Part shown: in pieces, positions 19,894-29,546 of the stretch
How the letters are laid out: every line of letters begins with the position of its first letter
Numbering within the stretch: position 1 is the first letter of the stretch
Assembly: GCA_012520995.1 (NCBI GenBank)
Contig: JAAYNI010000018.1
Span: 1 to 64,000, forward strand
DNA: 64,000 nt
Direction: 5' to 3'
From: Candidatus Rifleibacteriota bacterium
Lineage (GTDB): Bacteria; Muiribacteriota; Ozemobacteria; Ozemobacterales; Ozemobacteraceae
Notes under the pieces: model-generated
Databases searched by the model: none
Told to the model about the DNA's origin: nothing
What the model saw: the letters and a program-made list of their open reading frames with translations, nothing else
Position numbers and translations under genes: made by a program

Positions 19894-21612
19894 TTAATAC
19901 TTGAAGGAACTGCCTCCAATAAACTCTCTCAAAATAGAGGTCGGGGGGACTTCTTTAGGATCGAGAGGAGAGAAGAAGGAGAGTAAGCGAAGAACGTGTC
20001 TTGCTAAGTAGTAGTTGGGGCTTTCAGGAGATATCTCGCAGAAAAGGGGCTCTGCCATTTGGCGAAGAACAGCCCACTCATAAGGCACAGCTGAGTTGAA
20101 GACTGTATCTGCACATTCCTGGAAGGGGAATATATTGGATTCTTCTCCTCTGCGAACTGATGTCCAGCGGCTGATTGTCTCATCTGCTGAATAGCCTCGA
20201 TATTTTCTGTCGCGTACGGTTCTGCGAATCAGTCTGGTTTCAGTTGTACCTATTCTGTTGTAATCGTCGATAACCAGCTGTGTAAGAGCACTGATGTATA
20301 TTTTATACTTAAGCTCTGCCGGAACACTTCTGGTCAGCTCATCATTAAGTCCGTGAATACCTTCGATTATAATAATCTGGTCGTCATTGATTCTCATTGG
20401 ATCAACTTCTGGTTTTCTGTGTCCTGTGTAGAAGTCGAATTCAGGTATTTCTGCAACTTTGCCGGCCAAGAGAAGATTGAGTTGTTCGTTGAAAAGATCT
20501 AAATCCAGAGCATAGATTGATTCAAAGTCATAGTCGCCTGATTCATCTCTGGGAGTGTGCTTGCGGTCAAGGAAGTAGTTATCCAGAGAGAGTGTGACAG
20601 GGCGTAAACCATTGACTTTAAGGCTTGTGCCAAGGCGTTTGCTAAAAGTGGTTTTTCCAGAGCTGGAAGGACCTGCGATCAAAACGATTCTTACTGTCTT
20701 TTTGGCACAAATTTCATCAGCTATCTGTTGGATTTTCTTTTGGTGCAGAGCTTCTGCAGTTTTTATGAAGTCTGATATGCTTCCGTCTTTTATGATTTCG
20801 TTGAGTCTGCCGACATTATTGACTTCGAGGATTTTACCCCAGTTTTTGCTCTCGCGGTATGCTTCAAATATTTTAGGCTGTCTTCTAGGTTCAGAAGGAA
20901 CTCCTGGATTTTTGGGATCGGGGAAAAGAAGAAGGAAACCAGAAGCATATTGCTTAAGGTCAAAAACTTTAAGGTAGCCGGTAGAAGGCACCATAACTCC
21001 GAAATCCAGATCTATGTATTTCCAGCAGGAAATTATACCTATGTGGTCGTTGTTAATGTTTTTAAGAAGTCTGGCTTTTTCCGGATAGCCTTCTTTTTTG
21101 AAGATGTTGATAGCTTCAGAGCGTGAAACAACTTTCTTGCCGAATGGCTCGTCTTTATCTATGATCTCATTCATTTTTCTGGTTATGTAATCCAGAGTTT
21201 GTTCTGAGACAGGGACATCCGTAAACAAATCATAGTAATAGCCGTTGCCTATGGAGTGGTCTATCGACAAGCGAGCATTTCTGTAGAGCTCTATAATTGC
21301 TCTGGCAAGCACAAAAGTAATACTTCTCTTGTAGCAGTCTTTTCCTTGTTGCGACTCATAGGTGAGAAATTCAACGTTACAATCAAATGTGGGGATGTAG
21401 TCAAGCGAACAAATGTCGTTGTTAACTTTTGCACAGAGATAGGGCAAGTTCTCTTCTGTGGGAAGCGATTTCGCAAGAGTTAAGAGAGTTGAACCCTCGG
21501 GGAGTTGATGTTTGGTGCCATCTTTAAGAGTGATTGTGTGAGTTGTTTGTGTTTCTTTCACTTCAGTATGTTGTTCCATACCAGTCATTCCAGTTTCCAT
21601 TTGTAACCTCAA
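19894..21612 (-). CDS. TGS-domain uridine kinase/phosphoribulokinase-like nucleoside kinase
   Basis: N-terminal TGS/ThrRS-like region ('LKDGTKHQLPEGSTLLTLAKSLP', 'DHSIGNGYYYDLFTD'), then P-loop kinase 'VRIVLIAGPSSSGKTTFSKRLGTSLKVNGLRPVTLSLDNYFLDR'. Confidence 0.85.
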   Translation of the reverse strand: MRLQMETGMTGMEQHTEVKETQTTHTITLKDGTKHQLPEGSTLLTLAKSLPTEENLPYLCAKVNNDICSLDYIPTFDCNVEFLTYESQQGKDCYKRSITFVLARAIIELYRNARLSIDHSIGNGYYYDLFTDVPVSEQTLDYITRKMNEIIDKDEPFGKKVVSRSEAINIFKKEGYPEKARLLKNINNDHIGIISCWKYIDLDFGVMVPSTGYLKVFDLKQYASGFLLLFPDPKNPGVPSEPRRQPKIFEAYRESKNWGKILEVNNVGRLNEIIKDGSISDFIKTAEALHQKKIQQIADEICAKKTVRIVLIAGPSSSGKTTFSKRLGTSLKVNGLRPVTLSLDNYFLDRKHTPRDESGDYDFESIYALDLDLFNEQLNLLLAGKVAEIPEFDFYTGHRKPEVDPMRINDDQIIIIEGIHGLNDELTRSVPAELKYKIYISALTQLVIDDYNRIGTTETRLIRRTVRDRKYRGYSADETISRWTSVRRGEESNIFPFQECADTVFNSAVPYEWAVLRQMAEPLFCEISPESPNYYLARHVLRLLSFFSPLDPKEVPPTSILREFIGGSSFKY

Positions 21613-21811
21613 AATAATAATCCGCCTTTTAATAAAACTAAAAAAGCGCAGAGGGCTAGCTTAGCACATTAGAGTTGCTAAGTCAAACAGAAGGCTTCTG
21701 AAACAAGTTCCAGTTTTAATGAAGTAAACCGTATGGTGTTTCTATAAAATAAGAAATTGTAATGTGTAATTTGAAAATTAAAATTAAACTCGGCAACAGA
21801 GTGCTACAATG

Positions 21812-23803
21812 TTATTCGCTTATTCTGTCGCCCCCGGTTTTTTGAAGGTTATAAAGATTTTTTTTGGCTGCTTCAAGAAATGCTGTGAGTTCCATTGATT
21901 TGTCGTAAAGCTCGGTTTCAATAGAAACAGTGATGTCGTAGGTTTTGCCATTATGTTCAATCAAAGATTGCTTAATCTTGGCAAAAATCTTTTTGGCAGC
22001 TGCTTGAGCACCCTCTTTGAGCGTGTCAGGCATGATTACGGCAATTCTGTTGCCTTGGAGTCTGCAAGGAATATCGTTAAATCTTACAATTCGTTTGATT
22101 TTTGAAGCTATGCTTTTAATTATTTCATCATTTAAAGCTTCATTGTTTTTGGCAATTTCATCAAGGTTGTCTACAGCTATAAGAAGGAGGGAAAGACTGG
22201 TATTTGTTCTTCTGATACGATAAATCTCTTGTTCAAGCCTAGAATAAAAATAAGCATCTGAATATAAGGCAGTAAGGCTGTCAACCATTCCGTGTCTGGT
22301 TGTGTCGGCATTCTTCATTAGTACACTGAGTTGAGATATCAGCATTTTTGCAAAGTTAAAATCTTCTTCAGTGAAGTGGTGATTGTCTTGCCTATCAGTG
22401 AGACTCATTATAGCTGTAACTTCATTGTCTAGTATAATAGGAAGAATCATGAAAGATTTTGATGAGTAGCTGTTTGCTCTGGTGAACTCAAATCTTTCCT
22501 CTTCGTCTATGTTTTTTACCAGTAATGGTCTTTTGGTTTCTATGACATATTTTGAAACAGGTGAATCCCATAGGTTAAGAGTTACTGGTAGGTTGGGACG
22601 ATCAGATTTGGAGAAAATATACTTTTTCTCTGTAGGGTCTAAGAAGGCAAAGGAAAACTTTGTTGCGGCAAACATATCTGTGAATAGATTTTTGAGAGTT
22701 ACAGGAATCTTTTCTAATGCCGGATCTGCCGATATTAGTTGAGTAGTTGAGCTAAGAGCGTTTAACTCTTTGTTTGTGCGTTCTAAACAGGTGTTGGAAA
22801 TCTTCAGCTGCTCCATTATTTGGTAAGTATGTATAGCTGAAGCAATGTTTCGAGCCATTATTATTAGGAAATCCTCGTCGTAATCGCTTTCGTCCGAAAC
22901 ATCGAGTTTATTGCCAATAAGAAGAACTCCGTGAAGAGTGTTGTCTATTTTGAGCAGATAGCTTCTTTTCAGTTCCTCAGGGGCATATTTTTCTGCAAAC
23001 TGAGGGAAGGTTTTAGTCAGCTCATTTGTAACATTGACACTTTCAGAAGCTAGTAAAGCGTCCAACTCTGTTTTATCGTTAATTTTGATTTTGGGAAGTT
23101 TGTCAGCAGATTTGAACTTAATATCAATGTAAGCGTTCAATTCTTGTGCTTTGCTGTCATAGAGATATATAGCTCCTCGGCTTATCCCCAAGGTTCCTAA
23201 AAGAATTCTGAGCATGGATCTTAGACCTTTTTGCAGAGTTTGGCTTCTGCACAGGAAAGAACTAAGGTCTATGATACTGCCTAAAATGTATTGGAGTCTC
23301 TCAACACGGCGTTTTTCGACCAGGAGCTCTGTTTGATCCAAGGTCATGTTCTGGGGAACCTTCTTGACTAGGGTGATGAGTGTTCCTTGTGGAGGCATAG
23401 AATTTATTTTAACGCCGTCCATCAGGTTAGTCATGAGCATTAGTCCCCAACCACGCTTGTAAGATGAATTCATTTTTTTTGCAAGAGTGGGGTTAGGGTC
23501 AACTTTGTTAGGGTCAAAGCCTTTGCCATAGTCGCGAATCTTAATGGTAAGATCTTCGCCGTCAAATTCGAGTCCTATATCGACATCGTCTTTTATCGCG
23601 CCTTCGGAATCTTGAGAGGTGTCTTTTATGGAGTGTTCTTTCGCGTTGACAATAGCCTCTATAAAGGCCATTTTCATTTCATCTATTTCGTCTTTGGCAA
23701 AACCGCATTTAGATGCAAAATTCTCTAGATATTCACAAGCTTCCAGCTCCGAATCTCTGTCGTTAGTTAATTTAAAAAAAACTTGCTTTACATACGGAGA
23801 CAA
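21812..23803 (-). CDS. RsbW-like HATPase + GAF + degenerate GGDEF protein
   Basis: 'MAFIEAIVNAKEHSIKD' and 'IKIRDYGKGFDP...RGWGLMLMTNLMD' ATPase boxes; GAF-like middle; GGDEF-like C-terminus with 'QGNRIAV' at the signature position. TTG 23803 has GGGAGG 6 nt upstream; the ORF track extends to 23848. Confidence 0.75.
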   Translation of the reverse strand: MSPYVKQVFFKLTNDRDSELEACEYLENFASKCGFAKDEIDEMKMAFIEAIVNAKEHSIKDTSQDSEGAIKDDVDIGLEFDGEDLTIKIRDYGKGFDPNKVDPNPTLAKKMNSSYKRGWGLMLMTNLMDGVKINSMPPQGTLITLVKKVPQNMTLDQTELLVEKRRVERLQYILGSIIDLSSFLCRSQTLQKGLRSMLRILLGTLGISRGAIYLYDSKAQELNAYIDIKFKSADKLPKIKINDKTELDALLASESVNVTNELTKTFPQFAEKYAPEELKRSYLLKIDNTLHGVLLIGNKLDVSDESDYDEDFLIIMARNIASAIHTYQIMEQLKISNTCLERTNKELNALSSTTQLISADPALEKIPVTLKNLFTDMFAATKFSFAFLDPTEKKYIFSKSDRPNLPVTLNLWDSPVSKYVIETKRPLLVKNIDEEERFEFTRANSYSSKSFMILPIILDNEVTAIMSLTDRQDNHHFTEEDFNFAKMLISQLSVLMKNADTTRHGMVDSLTALYSDAYFYSRLEQEIYRIRRTNTSLSLLLIAVDNLDEIAKNNEALNDEIIKSIASKIKRIVRFNDIPCRLQGNRIAVIMPDTLKEGAQAAAKKIFAKIKQSLIEHNGKTYDITVSIETELYDKSMELTAFLEAAKKNLYNLQKTGGDRISE

Positions 23804-23986
23804 GAGAGACCTCCCAAGGATATTATACTTAAAATTTAACTTGAACACATTTTATTGTCAAGAAACTATAGGCTTGCTCGGAAAAGATAAAACAATGTAT
23901 TGCTGATATAAATTTATTGAATAGAGATTTGTTAAGTGATAGATTGTTTTTGTTCTAAAAAAATATATATATATGGGGTGATTTTA

Positions 23987-25333
23987 ATGGCGACTCTTAG
24001 TTTTGACGAGTTTATGAAACGTGTAGTTGAACGCAATCCTGGTGAAAAAGAATTTCAAGATGCGGTAAAAGAAGTAATGAGCACCACATGGGAAACCTTC
24101 AAGGCAAACAAAAGATTTGTTGATGCCAACATTATGGAACGCATAGTGGAGCCTGAAAGAATAATAATTTTTAGAGTGCCTTGGACTGATGACCAAGGCA
24201 AAATTCAAGTTAACCGCGGTTACAGAGTGCAATTCAACAGTGCTATTGGACCATACAAAGGCGGTTTGAGATTCCATCCTGCTGTAAATCTTTCGGTAAT
24301 GAAATCTCTGGCATTCGAACAGACTTTCAAAAACGCTCTTACCACTCTTCCTATGGGCGGCGGCAAAGGCGGAGCTGACTTCGATCCCAAAGGAAAGTCA
24401 GACGCTGAAGTTATGAGATTCTGCCAATCTTATATGGACGAGCTTTACAGACACATAGGCCCTGACACAGACGTGCCTGCTGGAGACGTTGGAGTAGGCA
24501 AACGCGAAGTCGGCTATATGTACGGTCAGTATAGAAGACTCACCAACACTTTCACCTCTACATTTACAGGCAAAGGCCTTGCTTGGGGCGGAAGCCTTGT
24601 CAGACCGGAAGCCACAGGTTTTGGTGCTGTTTATTTTGGAGAAGAAGTTCTCAAACGCAATAATGAAACCTTCAAAGGAAAAAAAGTTGTTGTCTCAGGT
24701 TTTGGACAAGTAGCTTGGGGAGTAGCCAAGAAGCTTGTTGAGCTTGGCGCCAAAGTTATTACTATAAGCGGCCCCGACGGCTATGTACATATTCCCGACG
24801 GTATGACTGAAGAACAAGTTGAATACATGCTCGAAATGCGTGCGTCTTGCAGAGACAGAGCCGAAGATTTCTCAGATAAATTCAAAAACGCTACTTTCCA
24901 CAAAGGTGTGAAACCTTGGGTCGTTCCTTGTGATGTAGCTATGACATGTGCTATTCAGAACGAATGCAACCTTGATGATGTTAAAACCCTTATGAAAAAC
25001 GGCTGCAAAATGATTCTGGAAGTTTCAAATATGGGCTGCACTCTTGAAGCGGCAGAATATCTCAGAGAGCAAGATATAGAGTTTGCTCCTGGAAAAGCTG
25101 TTAATGCCGGCGGTGTTGCTACTTCCGGTCTTGAAATGAGCCAAAACAGCATCAGAATGTCTTGGGACGCTGCGGAAGTAGACAAAAAACTCAGAGGCAT
25201 TATGAAGGGCATCCATGATGTTTGCTACCAATACGGTAAGCAGGATAATGGCAAGGTAGATTATGTTAAAGGCGCCAACATCGGCGGCTTCATGAAAGTT
25301 GCCGAAGCCATGGCAGATCAGGGAGCAATCTGA
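23987..25333 (+). CDS. gdhA: NADP-specific-type glutamate dehydrogenase
   Basis: 'FRVPWTDDQGKIQVNRGYRVQFNSAIGPYKGGLRFHPAVNLSVMKSLAFEQTFKNALTTLPMGGGKGGADFDPKGKSDAEVMRFCQSYMDELYRHIGPDTDVPAGDVGVG'; ATG 23987 preceded by a G-rich RBS. Confidence 0.96.
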   Translation: MATLSFDEFMKRVVERNPGEKEFQDAVKEVMSTTWETFKANKRFVDANIMERIVEPERIIIFRVPWTDDQGKIQVNRGYRVQFNSAIGPYKGGLRFHPAVNLSVMKSLAFEQTFKNALTTLPMGGGKGGADFDPKGKSDAEVMRFCQSYMDELYRHIGPDTDVPAGDVGVGKREVGYMYGQYRRLTNTFTSTFTGKGLAWGGSLVRPEATGFGAVYFGEEVLKRNNETFKGKKVVVSGFGQVAWGVAKKLVELGAKVITISGPDGYVHIPDGMTEEQVEYMLEMRASCRDRAEDFSDKFKNATFHKGVKPWVVPCDVAMTCAIQNECNLDDVKTLMKNGCKMILEVSNMGCTLEAAEYLREQDIEFAPGKAVNAGGVATSGLEMSQNSIRMSWDAAEVDKKLRGIMKGIHDVCYQYGKQDNGKVDYVKGANIGGFMKVAEAMADQGAI

Positions 25334-25335
25334 TC

Positions 25336-25363
25336 TAGGGAGTAGGGCGTAGGGGGTAGGGAG
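25336..25363 (+). repeat. TAGGGNG heptamer tandem repeat x4, also a canonical G-quadruplex motif
   Basis: TAGGGAG TAGGGCG TAGGGGG TAGGGAG starting 3 nt after the gdhA stop. Confidence 0.9.
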
Positions 25364-25423
25364 TAGTGAAACCCCAGATACCTGAAAAACCTGATAAAAA
25401 GATTTAACAAATAAATTCAGCTT

Positions 25424-25468
25424 AAAAGAGGGTTTCTTTTCAATCGAAGAGAAGCTCTCTTTTTTTTA
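25424..25468 (+). terminator. Terminator-like hairpin downstream of gdhA
   Basis: AAAAGAG..TTTCTTTTC aatc GAAGAGAA..TCTCTTTTTTTT imperfect stem with T tract. Confidence 0.6.
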
Positions 25469-25520
25469 AAATAACGTAGTTTCGGCTGTTTATAGTCGCT
25501 TAGAAGATATTCGTTTTAAC

Positions 25521-25552
25521 AAAATTGGTGAAAAGAATTTTTCACCAATTTT
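25521..25552. terminator. Perfect 14-bp hairpin between convergent gdhA and the HAD gene
   Basis: AAAATTGGTGAAAA-GAAT-TTTTCACCAATTTT. Confidence 0.7.
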
Positions 25553-25589
25553 GCCCTCATCTGTGTTCATCTGTGGATAAAACAGCTCT

Positions 25590-26210
25590 CTATGCCTTTA
25601 TAAAAATGTTTTCAGCAATAGAAGTCTTACTGGGAAGCAGGCAGGGGCGGGTTGCCATTGCAAGCATTTCTCTGTCGCCCCGGGAATCGCCGTAAACATG
25701 AATTTCAGAAAAATCGCTGAAATTGAGAATTTCAGAAAGTCTGCGGACTTTTTCAGGACCAAAACAGTTTGGAGAAGCAAAGTTGCCTGTTAAATACCCG
25801 TTTTTTGTTTCCAGCTTTGTTGCCAAAAGTTCTATCTCATGTTCTTTGGTCCAATGTTTAAGGTAAAGCTCGGGAGAGGCGGAAACTAGGATAACTCGGT
25901 ATCCGTTGGCTTTGTAGTCGCATAAAATATTGAGCATTTCCGGCTTAACAAGAGAGTTTAAAGGAGCCTGTGCGAAATCTTTGGCAAGCTGTTCTGCTAT
26001 AGATTCAGGCATGTTTTTAAAAAACTCTTTGACTGTTTTTTCTTTCAGCATGGAGTTGTCTATAAGTTTTAGATAGAAAGCTAAAAAGTGATGTGCATAA
26101 TAAATAACTTTTTTTGCAGTTTGTATGTCTCCAAATGAAAAGCGGAGAAACTCAGCAAAACTGTCTTTTCTGGTTATAGTGCCGTCAAAATCAAAAAGAG
26201 CTAATTTCAT
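25590..26210 (-). CDS. HAD-IB family phosphatase (SerB-like)
   Basis: 'ALFDFDGTITRKDSFAEFLRF', 'VILVSASPELYLKHW', 'HVYGDSRGDREMLAMA'. Confidence 0.88.
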   Translation of the reverse strand: MKLALFDFDGTITRKDSFAEFLRFSFGDIQTAKKVIYYAHHFLAFYLKLIDNSMLKEKTVKEFFKNMPESIAEQLAKDFAQAPLNSLVKPEMLNILCDYKANGYRVILVSASPELYLKHWTKEHEIELLATKLETKNGYLTGNFASPNCFGPEKVRRLSEILNFSDFSEIHVYGDSRGDREMLAMATRPCLLPSKTSIAENIFIKA

Positions 26211-26213
26211 AAT

Positions 26214-27035
26214 TTAATTCCTGGCTGCTTCTAAGAAATAAAAAGCGTCTTCAGGGGTAAATGTGCTTCTGCGATAAAGGCTTTTGAGATTGGACGAGCC
26301 GATAATAGCAGTTACTTCGGCGGGATGTCCGCCCAAATAGAGAAGCTCAGCTGTTTTTCCGTCTTTAGAGATTCCAGTAACTACAAAATTAGAGCCTTGC
26401 GGGATTTTTATGTCTTGAAATTTTATAAACTTGGAAGTGATTTTATGTTGTTTTAGTCTTGTTTCTATTGATTTGAAAAGACTTTGAACTTTTTGTAAAA
26501 AATCGGGAGATTGGTGAAAGGAATTTTGTCTGTAATATTCTATGATTTCATTATAGTAGGAGAGGGCAAGAACATTGTATAGCTTCATAGCGTTTTTGAA
26601 AACCACGTCGCTTCTCAAGTCTTTTCCTAGATGGTTCATTGATTCATAAATTTGATATTTGGCAGCATAGGCCTTGATTAAAAGTTTTGCTTCAGGAGTA
26701 AGAACAGACTCTTTTGTTCGCAAAAATGCTGCTACATTATTGAATTGGGTTCTTATGTTAGGCATTTCACCCAATATTCCAAAGTTGTTGTGGTTATGAA
26801 TATGGCGTTCAAAGTCATCTAAAAAAGCGAATTCCTTCAGAATTTGTTCGGTAAAGCTTGATGTCTGTGTTCTGGAAACTCCAGGCAAGTCTAGCTTGGG
26901 TTGAGCGACACCGCAAATACCGCAAAAATTTGCTGTATCAGGAATTTGCATTCCGCAAGCAATGCAAGATTTGGCATAAGAAACGCTTGTTAAGGTGATA
27001 AAAATAAATAAGACCAATAGTATTTTTTTATTCAT
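26214..27035 (-). CDS. Secreted/anchored zinc-ribbon protein
   Basis: Signal-like N-terminus followed by 'SCIACGMQIPDTANFCGICG'. Confidence 0.6.
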   Translation of the reverse strand: MNKKILLVLFIFITLTSVSYAKSCIACGMQIPDTANFCGICGVAQPKLDLPGVSRTQTSSFTEQILKEFAFLDDFERHIHNHNNFGILGEMPNIRTQFNNVAAFLRTKESVLTPEAKLLIKAYAAKYQIYESMNHLGKDLRSDVVFKNAMKLYNVLALSYYNEIIEYYRQNSFHQSPDFLQKVQSLFKSIETRLKQHKITSKFIKFQDIKIPQGSNFVVTGISKDGKTAELLYLGGHPAEVTAIIGSSNLKSLYRRSTFTPEDAFYFLEAARN

Positions 27036-27066
27036 AATTCTGTCCTAAATTTTATATCCGCAAATG

Positions 27067-27095
27067 AACACAGATTAACACAGATTAACACAGAT
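27067..27095. repeat. AACACAGATT tandem repeat (about 2.9 copies of 10 bp)
   Basis: aacacagatt aacacagatt aacacagat; related words elsewhere in intergenic DNA. Confidence 0.9.
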
Positions 27096-27097
27096 GG

Positions 27098-27120
27098 GAT
27101 TTTAAGCATAGCTTAAAATC
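27098..27120. repeat. Perfect 10-bp hairpin
   Basis: GATTTTAAGC-ATA-GCTTAAAATC. Confidence 0.85.
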
Positions 27121-27647
27121 AGGGAGCAGTGATTAGGGAGTAGGGTGTAACAGAAAACCAAGAGAAAGACAAAGGACAAAACTGCAGTAAAAATCAAAGC
27201 ATTTATTTCTAATTTGTTCAGCTAGGCATAATCACAATTTTTGCTTGGTCACAGATTAAAGACAGATGATACTTGGCAAACAGTGGTTGTGGATAGTGGT
27301 AGAAATGGCAACGAACAGCCAGTGAGTGAGGGAAGTGAAGTGCTAGAGTTTTAATAGTGCAAAGTGTAAAAAGCTGACAAAATCAGAAAATAAAAAAATA
27401 TCAGTTCTTTTTCCGTGTATTCTGTGTGTTCTGTGGTTTATATAAGCTTTTAGAGTTTTCGCGTGTTTCGTGGTTCCAAGTGTTCTGCTTGATGCAATAA
27501 GAAAATTCAATTTGCCATAGAGCTTTAAATGTATTATCCTGTGCGAATACATCAAAAAAACTATCACGGCTGATTAGAGAGGGTTGAAGTATAATAAATG
27601 CCCTTGCTTGCCGTTGGTATTCATTTGGAAGGAGTTAAACGGAGTTG

Positions 27648-29546
27648 ATGCGTAAAGGCTTCTGTACGTTTCTTTTCATGTTCTTTTTCTCCATTTGTTG
27701 GAGTAATATGCCTGCAAATGCTCTGGTGCCGACAGGTCCAGATCTTACAAAACCATTAGACTTGGATTCAGTGCCGGATGAGTTCAAAGAAGAAATAGCT
27801 TCTTTGGACTGGCAAACAAATTTGAATATACGCAATTTCGGAAGTCCCGAAGCAAAAAAAGGCGGCACATTAGTTTGTGTTCAGTCTTCCAGACCTCCGA
27901 CTTTACGTACTACAGGCAGAAACAGCAATACGGTTTTCAATAGTACCCTTGAGGGATTTTGCTATGAAACCATGCTTGCTTTAGATCCTATTACATACGA
28001 TTATTCTCCAAACTTGGCTAAACGCTGGGCTGTGGGCGATGACAAAAAAACTTTCTATTTTGAATTGGATGAAAATGCCAAGTGGTCAGATGGCAACCCT
28101 GTTGTTGCCAACGACATTGTACAGACATGGGTTCTTTACACAGATAAAGGTCTCCAAGACCCGTTTTCAGCAGATTTTTACTCAAAGTATGAAAAACCTA
28201 TTCCAATTACTGACCGTATAGTAAAAGTTTCTTCAAGAGATCTTAACTGGAGAGCTTTTATGTCTATCGGCTTTATGACTATTTTGCCAGGTCATATTTT
28301 GGAAAATCTGACAGCTGAAGATTATTTAAAAGAATATGAACATAAGCTTTTACCGGGAACAGGTCCTTACACTTATTTGTCATCGCCTAATGAGGTAGTT
28401 TCAAACGAGATCTCATTGGCTCGCCGACATGACTGGTGGCAAAAGGATTATAAGCGTAATCAGGGATATTATAACTTCAACATCTTGCGATTTCTCTTCA
28501 TAGCCGACGAGAACCTTATAAAAGAAAAATTTAAAAAGGGAGAAATTGACTGGATGCAGGTAGGTGTTGCTCGCGAATGGCACCAAGAGTTTATTCCTCT
28601 AAAAATGCCTGCTATTTCTAAAGGCTGGATACAACGAAAAAAGGTTTACACCCATCAGCCTGTTGGAACTATGGGTCTTGCATTTAACATCCGTAAGCCT
28701 CCCTTTGATGATATTCGTGTCAGAAAAGCTATAGCTCATCTTTATAACAGAGAGCTTCTTATAGACAGACTTTTCTTTAATGAATATGAACTTTTGGATT
28801 CTTTTTATCCGAATTCTCCTTATGAAAGTCCCAACACTCCTAAAATGCGATATGATCCTGAAAAAGCTGTGCAGCTTTTGGAAGAGGCAGGTTGGCTTCA
28901 AAAAGATCGTGATGCTCAGGGCTGGCTTGTTAAAGACGGGCAGCGATTTGTTCTCGAGTTGAATCTTACAGGCAGCTCAGACCGTATATATACTATTGTT
29001 CAGGAAGACTTCAAAGAAGTCGGTATAGATCTTCAGCTTAAAAAGGTAACTTGGGCGACAGACTTAAGAGAGCTTGGCAACAGAAATTTTAATATTTCCT
29101 TGCGCGCTTATACAGGTCTCACATTCCCGAATCCTGAAAGCTCTATGCACTCCAAGTTCGCAGACTTGCCTAATAACAATAATATCTGGGGATTCAAAAA
29201 TGCCAGAGTTGACGAAATTTGCGATCAATATAATCTGATGTTTGATCCGGCAGAAAGAATTAAGGCGGTTCAGGAAATCGACCAAATAGCCTGTGAAAAT
29301 CATTTATATGCTTTTGGTTGGTATGCTCCTCATACAAGGGTTGTTTACTGGAATAAATTCGGAATGCCCGATTGTGTTTTTTCCAAATCAGGAGACGAAG
29401 CTTCAATACTATCCTTGTGGTGGTATGATGATAAAAAAATGGAAAAACTTCGTGATGCCCGTATTAATAACAAACGCCTGCCGAGAGAAAAAGAGATTGT
29501 CAAATGGTGGGATGAACATTATCCAAGGGAAGGAGCTGCGAACTAA
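27648..29546 (+). CDS. ABC transporter substrate-binding protein, family 5 (oligopeptide/YejA-like)
   Basis: Signal peptide; 'FGSPEAKKGGTLVCV', 'LAKRWAVGDDKKTFYFELDENAKWSDGNPVVANDIVQTW', 'IRVRKAIAHLYNRELLIDRLF'; ATG 27648 (track begins at adjacent TTG). Confidence 0.92.
   Translation: MRKGFCTFLFMFFFSICWSNMPANALVPTGPDLTKPLDLDSVPDEFKEEIASLDWQTNLNIRNFGSPEAKKGGTLVCVQSSRPPTLRTTGRNSNTVFNSTLEGFCYETMLALDPITYDYSPNLAKRWAVGDDKKTFYFELDENAKWSDGNPVVANDIVQTWVLYTDKGLQDPFSADFYSKYEKPIPITDRIVKVSSRDLNWRAFMSIGFMTILPGHILENLTAEDYLKEYEHKLLPGTGPYTYLSSPNEVVSNEISLARRHDWWQKDYKRNQGYYNFNILRFLFIADENLIKEKFKKGEIDWMQVGVAREWHQEFIPLKMPAISKGWIQRKKVYTHQPVGTMGLAFNIRKPPFDDIRVRKAIAHLYNRELLIDRLFFNEYELLDSFYPNSPYESPNTPKMRYDPEKAVQLLEEAGWLQKDRDAQGWLVKDGQRFVLELNLTGSSDRIYTIVQEDFKEVGIDLQLKKVTWATDLRELGNRNFNISLRAYTGLTFPNPESSMHSKFADLPNNNNIWGFKNARVDEICDQYNLMFDPAERIKAVQEIDQIACENHLYAFGWYAPHTRVVYWNKFGMPDCVFSKSGDEASILSLWWYDDKKMEKLRDARINNKRLPREKEIVKWWDEHYPREGAAN

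Noticed and set aside
27067-27095. Possible CRISPR-like short repeats
   Set aside because: The repeat is a direct 10-bp tandem with no spacers, and no cas genes are nearby.
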